60,657 nucleotides of DNA from Nitrososphaerota archaeon (GCA_027886865.1 JAPCJR010000012.1:1-60657); one strand, 5' to 3'. Positions 33,946 through 42,974 are shown, numbered from the stretch's first letter. The notes: generated from the letters alone by a model not told the origin. A program made the numbers and translations.

Positions 33946-34362
33946 ATGTCGAAAGATAACAAGGGTAAGGGTACCAAGGAGCATCCTTGGCTACTCAAGA
34001 CGCCTCCCCGAACCTCGGAGTTCGAGGCATACAGAGACGATTCATCGAGCCCTGCAGCGCTCGTCGTTCAGGTCGGCAAGACGCAGCTGAAGTATGACCT
34101 CCGATGCCTCGACGATCTCCATACGATGCTGAAGAAGCACGGAGACTGGATGGAGCTCGGGAGCGCAGACGAGCAGAAGCCCGCCAAGGAGGGCACGGTA
34201 GAAGCCTGGGGCCGTTCCGCCAAGAACCCCGTCGGCGGCTGGTACGGTCTGAAGAAGGGACTCAGGGGAAGGTTTGCGATGTACGTTCCTCCGGTCATGG
34301 AGGAAATGGGCCTTGCGGAGGTCGAGCACATGCCCAAGAACAACAGGATGAGGGCAAAGTAG
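33946..34362 (+). CDS. Conserved small protein (KGTKEHPWLLKTPPxTSE family)
   Basis: A 138-residue protein beginning NKGKGTKEHPWLLKTPPRTS and ending in basic EEMGLAEVEHMPKNNRMRAK. The opening motif is that of a family found in bacteria and archaea and annotated as unknown (I believe DUF6855). It has no catalytic signature that I recognise. A GWYGLKKGLRGRF stretch at about 100 is a probable helix. It lies alone between two unrelated genes. Confidence 0.6.
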   Translation: MSKDNKGKGTKEHPWLLKTPPRTSEFEAYRDDSSSPAALVVQVGKTQLKYDLRCLDDLHTMLKKHGDWMELGSADEQKPAKEGTVEAWGRSAKNPVGGWYGLKKGLRGRFAMYVPPVMEEMGLAEVEHMPKNNRMRAK

Positions 34363-34470
34363 CAATCGAGCCAACCCCCCCGGCGTCCCGAATCCCGATC
34401 AGTGACGACCTCGTCTGCCTTACCGAAATTACTAGGGTATGTTTTTAGGACGACCTGAGTGCTCCGAGGT

Positions 34471-35571
34471 ATGGCGTCAAGAACGAAGCCTGGAAAGACG
34501 CGCGTAATGGGGAGGACCGCCAAGAGCGTGCAGCCCGTGTCGGCTTTCTCCGCCATCAAGAACACCGTGGTCGTCTTCCAGGAGAATCACACCTTCGACA
34601 ATTACTTCGGCACCTTTCCGGGGGCGGACGGAATCTCGGGGAACGCACAGATATGCCTGCCGGAGAAAAAGGCTTCCAAGACTCCCTGCATCTCCCCGTA
34701 TCACTCGCTGACCCTGACGCCCGTCGACATGAACCACACATGGAGTTCCGCCCATAAGGACTATGACGGCGGCAAGATGGACGGCTTCATCTACTCCGAG
34801 GGGAACAAGGCCACGATGAGCTACTTCGACCAAGTGGACATCCCGCGGTACTGGAAGGCGGCCCAGCAATACGTACTCTGCGAGAGCTACTTCACTTCGG
34901 TCATGAGCGAGAGCCTGCCTAACCACCTCTCCCTGGTCGCGGGTACGTGCGGAGGGATCATAGATGACAACGTGCCAAAGACGATCAGTTTTCCGCCGAT
35001 CTTCCAGCAGCTCGACCAGAAGGGCGTCACGTGGAAGGTGTACAGCTCGACCTCCACCTGGTTGCAGAACTTCGCGTACGTGCAGAGCACACCCTCTGCC
35101 AAGGCAAACTTCGTTGCGGCGAGCCAGTTCACCACTGACGTGCAAGCGGGGGATCTCAGCGACGTGTCATGGATAATCGGGGCCCCCGAAGGGGACGAGC
35201 ATCCGACCGCGAACGTACAAAGCGGGCAGAACTCGGTCGCGGACCAGATTGTGAATGCCCTCGGCGGTGGGCCATACTGGGACTCGGTAGCGATCTTCGT
35301 GACCTGGGACTGCTTCGGAGGCTTCTACGACCATGTCGTCCCGCCACAGGTCGACAGCTACGGGTACGGCTTCAGGGTGCCCTGTCTGGTTATCTCGCCC
35401 TTTGCCAAGTCGGGCTATCTGGACGACGCGACCAACGACCATACCTCGATACTGAAGTTCGTGGAAGACCGGTATGGGCTCTCTCCGCTGAGCACGAGGG
35501 ACGCCGCTGCGAACGACATGTCGGAGGCCTTCGACTTCACGCAGAAGCCGAGGGCGTTCGAGCCGATATGA
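34471..35571 (+). CDS. Phospholipase C/acid phosphatase-type phosphoesterase
   Basis: Taken from ATG 34471, 366 residues. Family motifs: [20 protein letters not shown] near the start, [14 protein letters not shown] in the centre (the usual conserved SxPNH), DHPT-like [29 protein letters not shown] and [14 protein letters not shown] near the end. These are the metal-binding segments of the alkaline-phosphatase superfamily. Two oddities: no signal peptide, although relatives are mostly secreted, and TWDC where TWDD is common. It hydrolyses phospholipid or other phosphoesters; substrate unknown. Confidence 0.85.
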   Translation: MASRTKPGKTRVMGRTAKSVQPVSAFSAIKNTVVVFQENHTFDNYFGTFPGADGISGNAQICLPEKKASKTPCISPYHSLTLTPVDMNHTWSSAHKDYDGGKMDGFIYSEGNKATMSYFDQVDIPRYWKAAQQYVLCESYFTSVMSESLPNHLSLVAGTCGGIIDDNVPKTISFPPIFQQLDQKGVTWKVYSSTSTWLQNFAYVQSTPSAKANFVAASQFTTDVQAGDLSDVSWIIGAPEGDEHPTANVQSGQNSVADQIVNALGGGPYWDSVAIFVTWDCFGGFYDHVVPPQVDSYGYGFRVPCLVISPFAKSGYLDDATNDHTSILKFVEDRYGLSPLSTRDAAANDMSEAFDFTQKPRAFEPI

Positions 35572-35609
35572 GGTTCTGAGTAGCCGTAGGGGCGTTCAAA
35601 CCTCGCCTA

Positions 35610-36032
35610 TCAGAGTAGGTAGGGAATCAGCCGCTTTACCCGTCGGGAATATGAGAGATATTCTTCACCGAGCGAGGCGACGAGGACCCTCTCTTCTACG
35701 CGGATGCGATATCCGAAGGTGACGCCGAACGTCACGGCCATGACGAGGACGGCACCCCAGGATTGAAGGGCGAAGCCGACCCCAAGGACGGTGAGGAGGC
35801 TCCCGGTGTAGGCGGGATGGCGGACAAAGCGATAGGGCCCGCTCTGGATGACGTGGTGGCCTTCCTTGATCTGGACGGTGTAGGAGAAGAAGCTGCGCAA
35901 GGTGGAGACCGCCCAGAGTCTCACCAGGATGCCGGCGACCATCATCCCGACCCCGAGGTAGAAGGAAACAGGTGGCAGGAGCGCGAAGCCTGCGGTGGCG
36001 AACGCGTCGGCAACGAAGATCGCTATGAACAC
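35610..36032 (-). CDS. Isoprenylcysteine methyltransferase-like membrane protein (start uncertain)
   Basis: The C-terminal half has the family signature IQSGPYRFVRHPAYTGSLL and YRIRVEERVLVASLGEEYLSY with VKRLIPYLL, as in the gene at 13553-14152. From the first usual start (GTG 36032) it is only 140 residues. However, the frame stays open to 36221 and encodes plausible helix sequence (AAVYAAVYIAWLASFIGERV), with no start codon. An ATG at 36229 in another frame would join it after one frameshift, so the gene may be longer, broken, or affected by a sequence error. Confidence 0.7.
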   Translation of the reverse strand: MFIAIFVADAFATAGFALLPPVSFYLGVGMMVAGILVRLWAVSTLRSFFSYTVQIKEGHHVIQSGPYRFVRHPAYTGSLLTVLGVGFALQSWGAVLVMAVTFGVTFGYRIRVEERVLVASLGEEYLSYSRRVKRLIPYLL

Positions 36033-36339
36033 GCTGACGAATATCAGGAGGGCCGACCCCCGATCTGACCGTTGCCTGGCCTGCCTTGCGCCTCCTCTCG
36101 CGATGATGACCCTCTCGCCGATGAAAGAGGCTAGCCATGCGATGTAGACCGCAGCGTAGACCGCGGCGTCCAGACGTGACGTGAAGACGACGGGCGTGAT
36201 CAGCAGCCGCCGCCTCCGGACTCAGGCATGGTCAAACTCGGTGAGGCTCAGTTATCTCCCTTTCCTCGACCTCGAGGATGGTCGCGGAGACCCCAATCGT
36301 TAAGATGCGCGAGCATTTTGGCCCCTTCGCAGGAAATTG

Positions 36340-37227
36340 ATGGCAGACCGGGCCTCGCGGTCGAGAATCATCTTCGTCGCGGCGGTATCCTGCATACTCG
36401 CGCTGAACCTGGTCGTCCTCGCGGCGGCATATCCGGAGAGCATGGTGATAGACTCCGGCTGCTGCGGGAACCGGCCGCTCGCCAAGGACTTCTCCGCGTT
36501 CTATACGGCGGCGTGGAGGCTATTCAACGACCCCGGGCAGGTCTACAACCCGGGCTATGTGAATGACGGAGAGTTTCATGTTCTCCCCCAGCCGGAGGCT
36601 TACAAGTACCTGCCTTCGTTCTTGCTGCTCGTCTCGCCCTTCCTTGCGCTACCCTATCAGCAGGCGCTGACCGCATTCGACATCTTCCAGTTCCTCCTGC
36701 TGCCCTTGATCGCGTGGCTCGTCTATCAGCTGACGAGGGAGAAAGGAATCGCAGCGGCCGTCGTCGTGGCCGTCGTCGTCCTGCTGCTCCCATCGCCGAC
36801 GCCGCAGTGGAGTCTTTCGGTCGCCTACTACTGGCAGTGGGCCGAGGGCCAGTCCAAGGTGCTGGAGACGTCCCTGCTGCTTCTGTCGTTCTACCTGGGC
36901 AAGTCGCAGAGGCCATACCTCTCCGGCATCGCGCTCGGCATGAGCGCGTTCGACCCCAGGTTCGCCCTGGTCTCGCTCCCCCTCTTCGTCATGTACAACC
37001 GATCCAAGCTCTCCGTCGCGTTCCTGTCGGGGGCTGCGGCGTTCCTGCTGACAAACGCGACGCTGCTCACTCCGGGCGTCGGCAGCGGCTTCCTGACCAT
37101 GCTCTTCGGGAGCGGGCTCACGACTCCACTGTACTACTACTCACTGATACCGATTCTTACAGTGGTCGCCCTCACTCTCATGAACCTGCGAGCGATCGTA
37201 AGCTCCTTCAAAGGACATATTAGCTGA
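36340..37227 (+). CDS. GT87-like (DUF2029) membrane mannosyltransferase homologue
   Basis: The 295-residue protein has an N-terminal helix, then AKDFSAFYTAAWRLF and YKYLPSFLLLVSPF, the loop motif of GT87 polyprenol-phosphate mannosyltransferase-like proteins, followed by six to seven helices. It is shorter than the typical 380-450 residues and lacks most C-terminal helices of larger members. The family transfers mannose from a lipid donor to glycans outside. No other glycan genes are next to it. Confidence 0.7.
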   Translation: MADRASRSRIIFVAAVSCILALNLVVLAAAYPESMVIDSGCCGNRPLAKDFSAFYTAAWRLFNDPGQVYNPGYVNDGEFHVLPQPEAYKYLPSFLLLVSPFLALPYQQALTAFDIFQFLLLPLIAWLVYQLTREKGIAAAVVVAVVVLLLPSPTPQWSLSVAYYWQWAEGQSKVLETSLLLLSFYLGKSQRPYLSGIALGMSAFDPRFALVSLPLFVMYNRSKLSVAFLSGAAAFLLTNATLLTPGVGSGFLTMLFGSGLTTPLYYYSLIPILTVVALTLMNLRAIVSSFKGHIS

Positions 37228-37246
37228 AGACGGACAACTACGGTGC

Positions 37247-37747
37247 GTGATCCTAAACACCGTCGTGCTCTGGGCGCACATCTTCGGCGTGATTGGCTGG
37301 ATGGGGGCCGCCATGGTCTTCGGCCTCGTGATCGGTCCCGCGCTCGGTAAGGCGTCTCCGCAGGCGAGGGCCGAGTTCTTTGCGAAGATCGTCCCGAGAT
37401 ACTTGACGTACATCGAAGTCTTCTCAATCATAACGGTCGTGTTCGGCGTAGCTATGGTAGCGGTGCTTGCCGACGGCGACTTCTCGATAATGTCGCCGAC
37501 GACGACTTTCGGGTTTTGCATCTCAGCGGGAGCAATCCTCGCCCTAGTCGCGATAGGGATGGCCATGGGTGTGATCGTGCCCACCGCGAAGAAGATGAGC
37601 AAAATCGCGCAGACGATGCTGGAGAAACCGGGTCCCCCACCTCCGGAGATGGCGTCGCTGTCCAAGCGGCTGAAGACGAGCACGACCGCAGCTCTCGGGT
37701 TGCTAGTCGTGGTGACCGTTCTCATGGTCGCAGCTGCGACGTACTAA
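37247..37747 (+). CDS. Four-helix membrane protein (DUF2269/CopD-like)
   Basis: A 166-residue protein starting GTG 37247 with helix one carrying WAHIFGVIGWMGAAMVFG, a feature of DUF2269 and CopD-like proteins in which an early His lies in the membrane. Three further helices follow and the C-terminus is a short helix. No further His pair for heme is clear. Function unknown; the gene follows the GT87-like gene after 20 bases. Confidence 0.65.
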   Translation: MILNTVVLWAHIFGVIGWMGAAMVFGLVIGPALGKASPQARAEFFAKIVPRYLTYIEVFSIITVVFGVAMVAVLADGDFSIMSPTTTFGFCISAGAILALVAIGMAMGVIVPTAKKMSKIAQTMLEKPGPPPPEMASLSKRLKTSTTAALGLLVVVTVLMVAAATY

Positions 37748-37751
37748 GAAA

Positions 37752-38363
37752 TCAAGTCGGGAGGGCGGAACCAGGTCGCGGCTTCGCAGGTCGCTTGACG
37801 GGGCCGTCGTCGCCGCGACGCAGCCTTAGTATCGTCCGCAGGATGCTGCTGTGCTCCGTGTACTCGTGGTTGACGTACTCCATCAGCAGATAGAAACTGG
37901 TCTCAAATTGCTCCTCGTCATCGTTCCTGAACTTGAAGACCGGGAGGCTGTTATGGGGTTCCTGCCAGACGGCGTCAAATGCCCTTAGAGGCGAGAGCTT
38001 TCCCGACGCCTTGGCCCTCTGCTGGAGAATCTTCCTGTCCACGTCCATCACCACTATCAGATGCTGGCTATGGCTGCTGTCGGTGAGAAAGAACTCTCTG
38101 GTTGTGTGTCTGGGGGCGGTGGAGTCGATTATCACGGAGTGTTTGTGCTCGAGCGCGAACCTGCGCAGGTTGGTGAGGGTGTGATACACAAGCTCCTCGT
38201 CGTGAATGGGGGCGGCGTCGTCGAAGTACATCAGCCTTAGTTCGTCGGGATTGATTCTCACAGAGTCTTTCACGGTGGTGAGAAGTCTCCGTGCGAGGTA
38301 ACTCTTCCCAGACGTGGGGGGTCCAGTCACGAGTATAGTCCAGAGATGAGCCAATCCTTGCAC
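37752..38363 (-). CDS. P-loop kinase-like ATPase (AAA_33/zeta-toxin-like)
   Basis: The 203-residue protein has Walker A GPPTSGKS (about 14-21), an RINPDELRL stretch and HSVIIDSTAPRHTTREFF, with the strand-Asp (IID) and the Arg-rich loop typical of small-molecule or zeta-toxin-type kinases. The C-terminal third is charged and ends in Pro/Arg. Substrate unknown; the nearest convergent gene is the DUF2269-like gene four bases away. Confidence 0.72.
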   Translation of the reverse strand: MQGLAHLWTILVTGPPTSGKSYLARRLLTTVKDSVRINPDELRLMYFDDAAPIHDEELVYHTLTNLRRFALEHKHSVIIDSTAPRHTTREFFLTDSSHSQHLIVVMDVDRKILQQRAKASGKLSPLRAFDAVWQEPHNSLPVFKFRNDDEEQFETSFYLLMEYVNHEYTEHSSILRTILRLRRGDDGPVKRPAKPRPGSALPT

Positions 38364-38487
38364 CTCTCTCGTCTTCAGCGATGTCGACCGAGATAAGGTT
38401 TGGTCGATTTTTTACGGCTGTCCTGACGCCCTTTCGTGCGTGAGGTAAACGAAAGACCGAAAAGGGAGGGTTTTGCAGCTCCCGTTC

Positions 38488-38832
38488 ATGTTTTCGAAGA
38501 GCTTCAGCGTCGCGGTAACGGTCTCCGACGCAAAGAAGGCTGCGAAGTGGTACAAGCAGACGTTGGGTTTCAACGTCTCGACGGAGGACGAGCACTGGGT
38601 AACCGCATGGCCGAAGGGCGCTTCATGGAAGTTCCACCTCTGCGAGACCAAGCTCGAACCGGGCAACACCGGGATTTGCTTCTATTCGGATGACGTGAAG
38701 AAGACCGTTGACGGGCTGAAGAAGAAGGGTGTGAAGTTCTCTAAGGACTATACGAAGACTGAATGGGGCGAGAGTGCGATGTTCGACGACCCGGACGGCA
38801 ACGTCTTCTGGATAAGCAACGGAACAGCTTAG
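38488..38832 (+). CDS. VOC-family (glyoxalase/dioxygenase fold) protein
   Basis: Starting at ATG 38488, 114 residues. Pattern KSFSVAVTVSDAKKAAKWYKQTLGFNV opens the first beta-alpha unit; the second ends WGESAMFDDPDGNVFWISNG, the common VOC finish with acidic ligand-type residues. VOC proteins bind a divalent metal and act on small molecules or bind drugs such as bleomycin. His is scarce at the usual first ligand site, so metal binding is uncertain. Confidence 0.8.
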   Translation: MFSKSFSVAVTVSDAKKAAKWYKQTLGFNVSTEDEHWVTAWPKGASWKFHLCETKLEPGNTGICFYSDDVKKTVDGLKKKGVKFSKDYTKTEWGESAMFDDPDGNVFWISNGTA

Positions 38833-38898
38833 ACGGAACCCAATCGGAATCTGTACGGAACCTGGCTCGGGCGTGCAGTGCGCTTAGCGTGATGTCGA

Positions 38899-39663
38899 TT
38901 GAGCCTCAGTGAGAAGGCAGGCGCAGCGCTGGAGGCTCTGGGTCTTACAAAGGCGGAGGTCCGGGCCTACGTCGCCCTCATCGAGAAAGGGACCATGACC
39001 GCTAGCGAGATCAGCAGGGCTGCGAGGATACCATACTCCAAGGTGTACGAGGCGCTCGAGGCGCTGCATGTGAAGGGCTGGATCGAGAAACAGCACAGCA
39101 GGCCCATCCTGTACACGGCCAAGTCTCCGACCACGGCGATAGAGGAGATGAACACCAGGTACGAGGCCGACCGCAAGGAGAAGGAGATGCTGGCCCTGAA
39201 GGAGCTCACGGGAATCTACGAGAACAAGGGCGAGCAGGAGAGGCCTGAGATCTGGATACTAAGAGGCGCAGGGCAGATACTTTCGCAGCTCCGGAGCCTC
39301 GTGCTGGACTGCAGGAATGAGATGCTGATCGCGCTTCCCACGGCCATAGCTCCCTACGCTGAGGAGATAGTGGCGTTGCTGATGGCGCTGAAGGAGAAGG
39401 GCGTCAAGATAGAGATGCTCACCGGAGACGACCTGGACAAGGATGCACTGGCGCTCCTGGGCACGGTCGCCGACGTGAGGAGGCGGCACACGCTCTACGG
39501 CGGAGGCATCATCGCTGATTCGAAGCAGGTCGTGCTGCTCCTCGGAGGCGGAGAGACGGAGGGGTCTGCCCTGGCAATCTGGGCGGACCACGTCGGGCTG
39601 GCCGGCTTCGCGAAGGACTACTTCCAGATGCTCTGGAACTCGGACGAGACCAGGAAGAAGTAG
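38899..39663 (+). CDS. TrmB-family transcriptional regulator
   Basis: A 254-residue protein from TTG 38899. The N-terminal winged helix is clear: LGLTKAEVRAYVALIEKGTMTASEISRAARIPYSKVYEALEALHVKGWIE, split by a recognition helix at about 50-62. A coiled linker (AIEEMNTRYEADRKEKEM) leads to a C-terminal effector domain with GGGIIADSKQVVLLLGGGE. TrmB proteins sense sugars or other small molecules in archaea. The next gene, a short related winged-helix protein, follows nine bases later. Confidence 0.88.
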   Translation: MSLSEKAGAALEALGLTKAEVRAYVALIEKGTMTASEISRAARIPYSKVYEALEALHVKGWIEKQHSRPILYTAKSPTTAIEEMNTRYEADRKEKEMLALKELTGIYENKGEQERPEIWILRGAGQILSQLRSLVLDCRNEMLIALPTAIAPYAEEIVALLMALKEKGVKIEMLTGDDLDKDALALLGTVADVRRRHTLYGGGIIADSKQVVLLLGGGETEGSALAIWADHVGLAGFAKDYFQMLWNSDETRKK

Positions 39664-39671
39664 GGTCGTGC

Positions 39672-39995
39672 ATGATCAGAGACGAGACCTCCGTGGTGCG
39701 TCGGCTCACCAGCTTTTTTGGCCTCTCCGAGGCCGAGGCGAGGTCGTACATCAGGGCGCTCAAGGACGGCTCGATACAGGACGGGGAGGTGAAATCGCTC
39801 CTCGCGCGGGGGATGCTGATACGCTCTTCGGACGAAAAGGTCTATCTGCCTGTGCATCCGAGGCTGGCACTGTCAAATTTGTTCAGGTCGCGCAGCGACA
39901 AAGCATCGGCCGAGATGCGGGAGAAGAGGAAACTCGTGGACAAGCTCACGCTAGAACTCATCCCAGCCTACGAGGCGAGGAGGGGAGGCAGATGA
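39672..39995 (+). CDS. Short TrmB-like winged-helix protein
   Basis: The 107-residue protein begins SVVRRLTSFFGLSEAEARSYIRALKDG, a TrmB-like helix, then a recognition part with LARGMLIRSSDEKVYLPVHPRLALSNLF and a coiled tail KRKLVDKLTLELIPAYEARRG. It lacks the effector domain of the regulator just upstream, so it may modulate it as a heteromer. Its stop overlaps the next gene. Confidence 0.7.
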   Translation: MIRDETSVVRRLTSFFGLSEAEARSYIRALKDGSIQDGEVKSLLARGMLIRSSDEKVYLPVHPRLALSNLFRSRSDKASAEMREKRKLVDKLTLELIPAYEARRGGR

Positions 39996-40420
39996 GCCAA
40001 CCGAAGCACGAACACGAGATCGTCCTGTATGGCATGGTCAACGTCAACAGGGACAACTACCTCCAGGGCACCGTCGACGTCTGGAGGTGCAGAACCTGCA
40101 AGGAACTTTTCTGCGACGATAAGCGCTACGGAGAGCCGCTGAAGGCCAGCGTCGGGTTCGAGGAGGTCGAGGAGGGCGAGCAGTGGGGCATACTCACCTG
40201 CACCGACATCAAGGAGGTCTTCATGATGAGCCTGGGCGTGAAGCCTGGGAAGAAGCTCAGCCACACCTGCAAGAACGGCACGCAACATGAGTTTGTGGTG
40301 AAGGAGGACTGGACCATCGAGCCGGACGACGGCGAGACGGTGCACAGGCTCTTCCTGGTGAAGGACCACATCAACAAGAGCATCGAGGCGGGATTCTACA
40401 AACTAAGGATGCTGAAGTAG
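39992..40420 (+). CDS. Uncharacterised protein with CxxC zinc-type knuckle
   Basis: ATG 39992 overlaps the previous stop (ATGA). The 142-residue protein has VDVWRCRTCKELFCDDKRYG, then FEEVEEGEQWGILTCTDIKEVF, KKLSHTCKNGTQHEFVVKED. Four to five Cys could bind one zinc. There is no known domain. Being co-transcribed with a winged-helix protein suggests a role in the same response, not yet definable. Confidence 0.62.
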   Translation: MSQPKHEHEIVLYGMVNVNRDNYLQGTVDVWRCRTCKELFCDDKRYGEPLKASVGFEEVEEGEQWGILTCTDIKEVFMMSLGVKPGKKLSHTCKNGTQHEFVVKEDWTIEPDDGETVHRLFLVKDHINKSIEAGFYKLRMLK

Positions 40421-40423
40421 GCC

Positions 40424-40840
40424 GTGCTTGTCAAGAGGCTGGCGGCGCTCGCCAACATTCTTGAGGGACTGTTCGCCGCCATTTTTGCTCTCTCGACGCA
40501 CGTGACAGGGTCTTGTGGAAACGCAATGGGAATCTGCCCTCCTACGTCTCTCTCCGACCCGCTCGCCCCGCTGTTGGTCGTCGGCGCGCTTCTGCTGATT
40601 GATGGCGCCTTTTGCCTGGTGGAGAAGTGGCCGGCCTTTCTGGTGGGAATCCTCCTCTCGCTCGCAACAATCGTCATCGTGGCCGTGCAATGGAACAAGA
40701 TCGGCGGGTTGGGACCTGAATCCACAGTGATAACGGCGGCCCTGGCGCTTCTCGCACTGGCTCTGGACGTCAAGGCCTTGCTGTCCCGTCGGCCGGTCTC
40801 CGAGGAGAACCATCCTCTGAACCTCCCAGTGTTCGGCTAG
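40424..40840 (+). CDS. Small four-helix membrane protein
   Basis: The 138-residue protein has four hydrophobic helices with short loops; the first loop contains SCGNAMGICPP, with two Cys. No family recognised. Its gene overlaps the end of the minus-strand DUF309 gene by four bases at the right, so the two are convergent. Confidence 0.6.
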   Translation: MLVKRLAALANILEGLFAAIFALSTHVTGSCGNAMGICPPTSLSDPLAPLLVVGALLLIDGAFCLVEKWPAFLVGILLSLATIVIVAVQWNKIGGLGPESTVITAALALLALALDVKALLSRRPVSEENHPLNLPVFG

Positions 40841-41394
40841 AGCCGGAAGACCGACAGTTTCTGAGACTCTACCATCCGGCCGACCTTTTCTTTCAACGGC
40901 CCGACGGCGATATCATGATACTCTCCTTCCCATGACAAGAGAGGTAGCGACCGCTTCGCAACGCCAATCGCCACTTCGTATTCATCCTTCTGCAGGTGCA
41001 CGAACGCAGCACACACGAGTATCAGACCCTGCAACAGCAGCTTCTCGTCGCCCTCGGCGACTCGCCACAGCGACTCGAGGACTTCGTGCGCCTCCCAGAA
41101 CCGCTCCGCGTTGAACAGGGAGACGGCCTCGGCGATTGCGTCCGCCTTGGGAAGAAAGCGGGGTGCCTCCTGTAGGTCCTTGTAGAACTCCAACTTCCCG
41201 AGTGGTTCGATCGCCGCCAGGAAGACATCGAAGTCGGCCTGCGACTCCACGAAGACGTCCATCTCGAGCGCGCCATAGGAGGTCGTCTTGGCGTTGACCG
41301 CCTTCCCCCCCATGCTAGCGGCTATCCCCCTGACCACTCGCGTGGCGGACCCGATGTCCGGGTCTGCGGAGACCATCCTGAGGAGGAATCGCAT
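40837..41394 (-). CDS. DUF309-containing protein
   Basis: The 185-residue product has an N-terminal region (about 1-75) and the DUF309 core FNAERFWEAHEVLESLWR followed by LLQGLILVCAAFVHLQKDE (about 95-140), a helical domain with the family EAHE-type residues. DUF309 proteins are widespread and of unknown function. The N-terminal 75-residue addition, with alternating strands, is not a usual part of the family. Confidence 0.82.
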   Translation of the reverse strand: MRFLLRMVSADPDIGSATRVVRGIAASMGGKAVNAKTTSYGALEMDVFVESQADFDVFLAAIEPLGKLEFYKDLQEAPRFLPKADAIAEAVSLFNAERFWEAHEVLESLWRVAEGDEKLLLQGLILVCAAFVHLQKDEYEVAIGVAKRSLPLLSWEGEYHDIAVGPLKEKVGRMVESQKLSVFRL

Positions 41395-41572
41395 TAGGGA
41401 CCCGGTCGCACGGTCAAGACTCTGGAAATAGCTTTTGGACGCACGATGCGGTTTGTTCGAGTCAATCCTTTAATCAATCCCGGCGATTCGCGATCATCGT
41501 GGGTGATGACCGCATTAGCCCGTTTGACTACATGAGAACGATCTTGAGTAGGGAACCCACACTTCGACTTTG

Positions 41573-41980
41573 TCATTTGGTGACCATCGGCTCTGAACCG
41601 TGGAACTGCATCCAGAGCCACCCGCCCTGCCTCTTTTCGAAGACGGCGCTCAGCCTGTAGGGGCCGGATGTCTCGATAGTCCCGCTCTTGATGTGAACCA
41701 CGCCTGTGGCCAGCAGCCAGGCAATCGACCCCGATGACGACACTTGGTGCCACTTCCACTCCCAGGTGGCCGAATCTCCGCGGGAGAACAGGTGCTTGTA
41801 CACCGAACGGAGCGCATCCGGGCCGACACCCATCTCCCAATCCTCGGAGCCGAGCATGGTCACGTCCGCATCCTGGGCGAAAAGGGCTAGAACTCCCTCG
41901 AGGTCCTTCGCGGCGAACGAGTCGCTCCACTTCTTGAGGAGGCCAATCACGTCATTCTCGGTGGCTGCATCCGCCTTCAT
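41573..41980 (-). CDS. SnoaL_3/NTF2-like protein (DUF4440-type)
   Basis: Taken from ATG 41980, 135 residues, with a TATA-like CATATTT about 50 bp upstream. It opens NDVIGLLKKWSDSFAAKDLEGVLALFAQDADVTMLGS, the NTF2 helices, and ends RLSAVFEKRQGGWLWMQFH, the last conserved strands. Such proteins are often catalytic or binding subunits of unknown pathways. The 17-residue upstream extension has no promoter support. Confidence 0.8.
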   Translation of the reverse strand: MKADAATENDVIGLLKKWSDSFAAKDLEGVLALFAQDADVTMLGSEDWEMGVGPDALRSVYKHLFSRGDSATWEWKWHQVSSSGSIAWLLATGVVHIKSGTIETSGPYRLSAVFEKRQGGWLWMQFHGSEPMVTK

Positions 41981-42071
41981 GGGCGCGATGTCGCCGACCG
42001 TGCAGATAAGCGTTCGACATGAAGGCTTCAAATATGGGGGCCTTGAACTCGCAGATGGTTAGGCATCGGCA

Positions 42072-42590
42072 TTGGTAGAGATAGACGTCACATGCCATCT
42101 CGAGGGATTCAGAAGATTCCTGATCAACAGCACCTGCAGGAGTTTCATCCCTGAATCCTACCTTAGGGACTCGGAGGTCTTCCCCGAGAAGGAGGAAGAC
42201 CCAGGCTCCATCTACATAGAAGCGGCGGACAAGGTGACGCTGAAGAAGATAAGGGACATCACGTTCATCAACGCCAGGGACATCCTCGGCATAATCTACA
42301 CTTCGAAGAGCGGCAATAGCAAGCTGAAGTGGCGCGAGATGAGGGAAGGGGTCGGAAGGCTAACAGGGGACGCGAGCGCGAACAGCCTCGTCAACCTCTC
42401 GATGGCTAGGATAATCACCCCGGGGGATGTCGAAGAGATAATGAGGAAGGCCGGGATATCCTTCCCGCCTGAGGAAGAGGGTCAACCAGAACCCGTCGTC
42501 AATGCGGTGGAGGGAGGGGCCAATGTGTCGCAAGGGCCGGCGGGAATCGGCGGCAACGGGGCCGACAAGCCGGACGAAGACCTCGCCTAA
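42072..42590 (+). CDS. Uncharacterised protein with acidic/Gly tail
   Basis: The 172-residue product from TTG 42072 has a folded N-terminal 125 residues (HLEGFRRFLINSTCRSFIP, then KVTLKKIRDITFINARDILGIIYTS) and a disordered tail rich in Glu, Gly and Asn. No family can be assigned. It is followed after 51 bases by another small plus-strand gene with its own TATA-like box, so they may be separate transcripts. Confidence 0.6.
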   Translation: MVEIDVTCHLEGFRRFLINSTCRSFIPESYLRDSEVFPEKEEDPGSIYIEAADKVTLKKIRDITFINARDILGIIYTSKSGNSKLKWREMREGVGRLTGDASANSLVNLSMARIITPGDVEEIMRKAGISFPPEEEGQPEPVVNAVEGGANVSQGPAGIGGNGADKPDEDLA

Positions 42591-42611
42591 TCCGAATAGC
42601 GGGTTCACCTT

Positions 42612-42621
42612 CTTTTAATAT
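42612..42621 (+). promoter_or_regulatory. TATA box before the small gene at 42642
   Basis: CTTTTAATAT stands about 26-28 bp before ATG 42642, a leaderless spacing. It lies in the gap after the preceding gene, which argues that the two genes have separate promoters. Confidence 0.45.
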
Positions 42622-42641
42622 GGGGACGGGCTGGGTGTTCC

Positions 42642-42974
42642 ATGGTTCAGGTAAGAGTCTACAGAATCAGCAGTGTTACCGACCCCGTCACGGGCCTACC
42701 CGCCAAGCAGATCGAGCTCGTCGAAGTCAAGCAACGCGGGACCCAGCTATACGGGATGGGCGACGAAGGGAAGATGGTCCAGAACATGGTCAACCAGTTA
42801 CAGTCGATGGGGCTCGTCCCGCAGGTCAGGGAGATGGTCTTCCCCAAGATCACCATGGTCCTTACCGAGAGCGAGTACGACATGCTCGGGATGAGGCTGG
42901 ATGTGAACGACATCCACGAACTAGAGATAAGGAACGGGGCGCTCACGCTCAAAAAGTCCACCGAGGGCGTGTAG
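42642..42974 (+). CDS. Small conserved protein, possibly arcadin-1-like
   Basis: A 110-residue protein with strand VQVRVYRISSVTDPVTGLPAKQIELVEV, a helix MVQNMVNQLQSMG, and a C-terminal strand GALTLKKS. The DPVTG turn and the order strand-strand-helix resemble the small arcadin-1-type protein of the crenarchaeal actin cluster as I remember it, but no crenactin gene is nearby and the match is weak. It should be treated as unknown. Confidence 0.6.
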   Translation: MVQVRVYRISSVTDPVTGLPAKQIELVEVKQRGTQLYGMGDEGKMVQNMVNQLQSMGLVPQVREMVFPKITMVLTESEYDMLGMRLDVNDIHELEIRNGALTLKKSTEGV

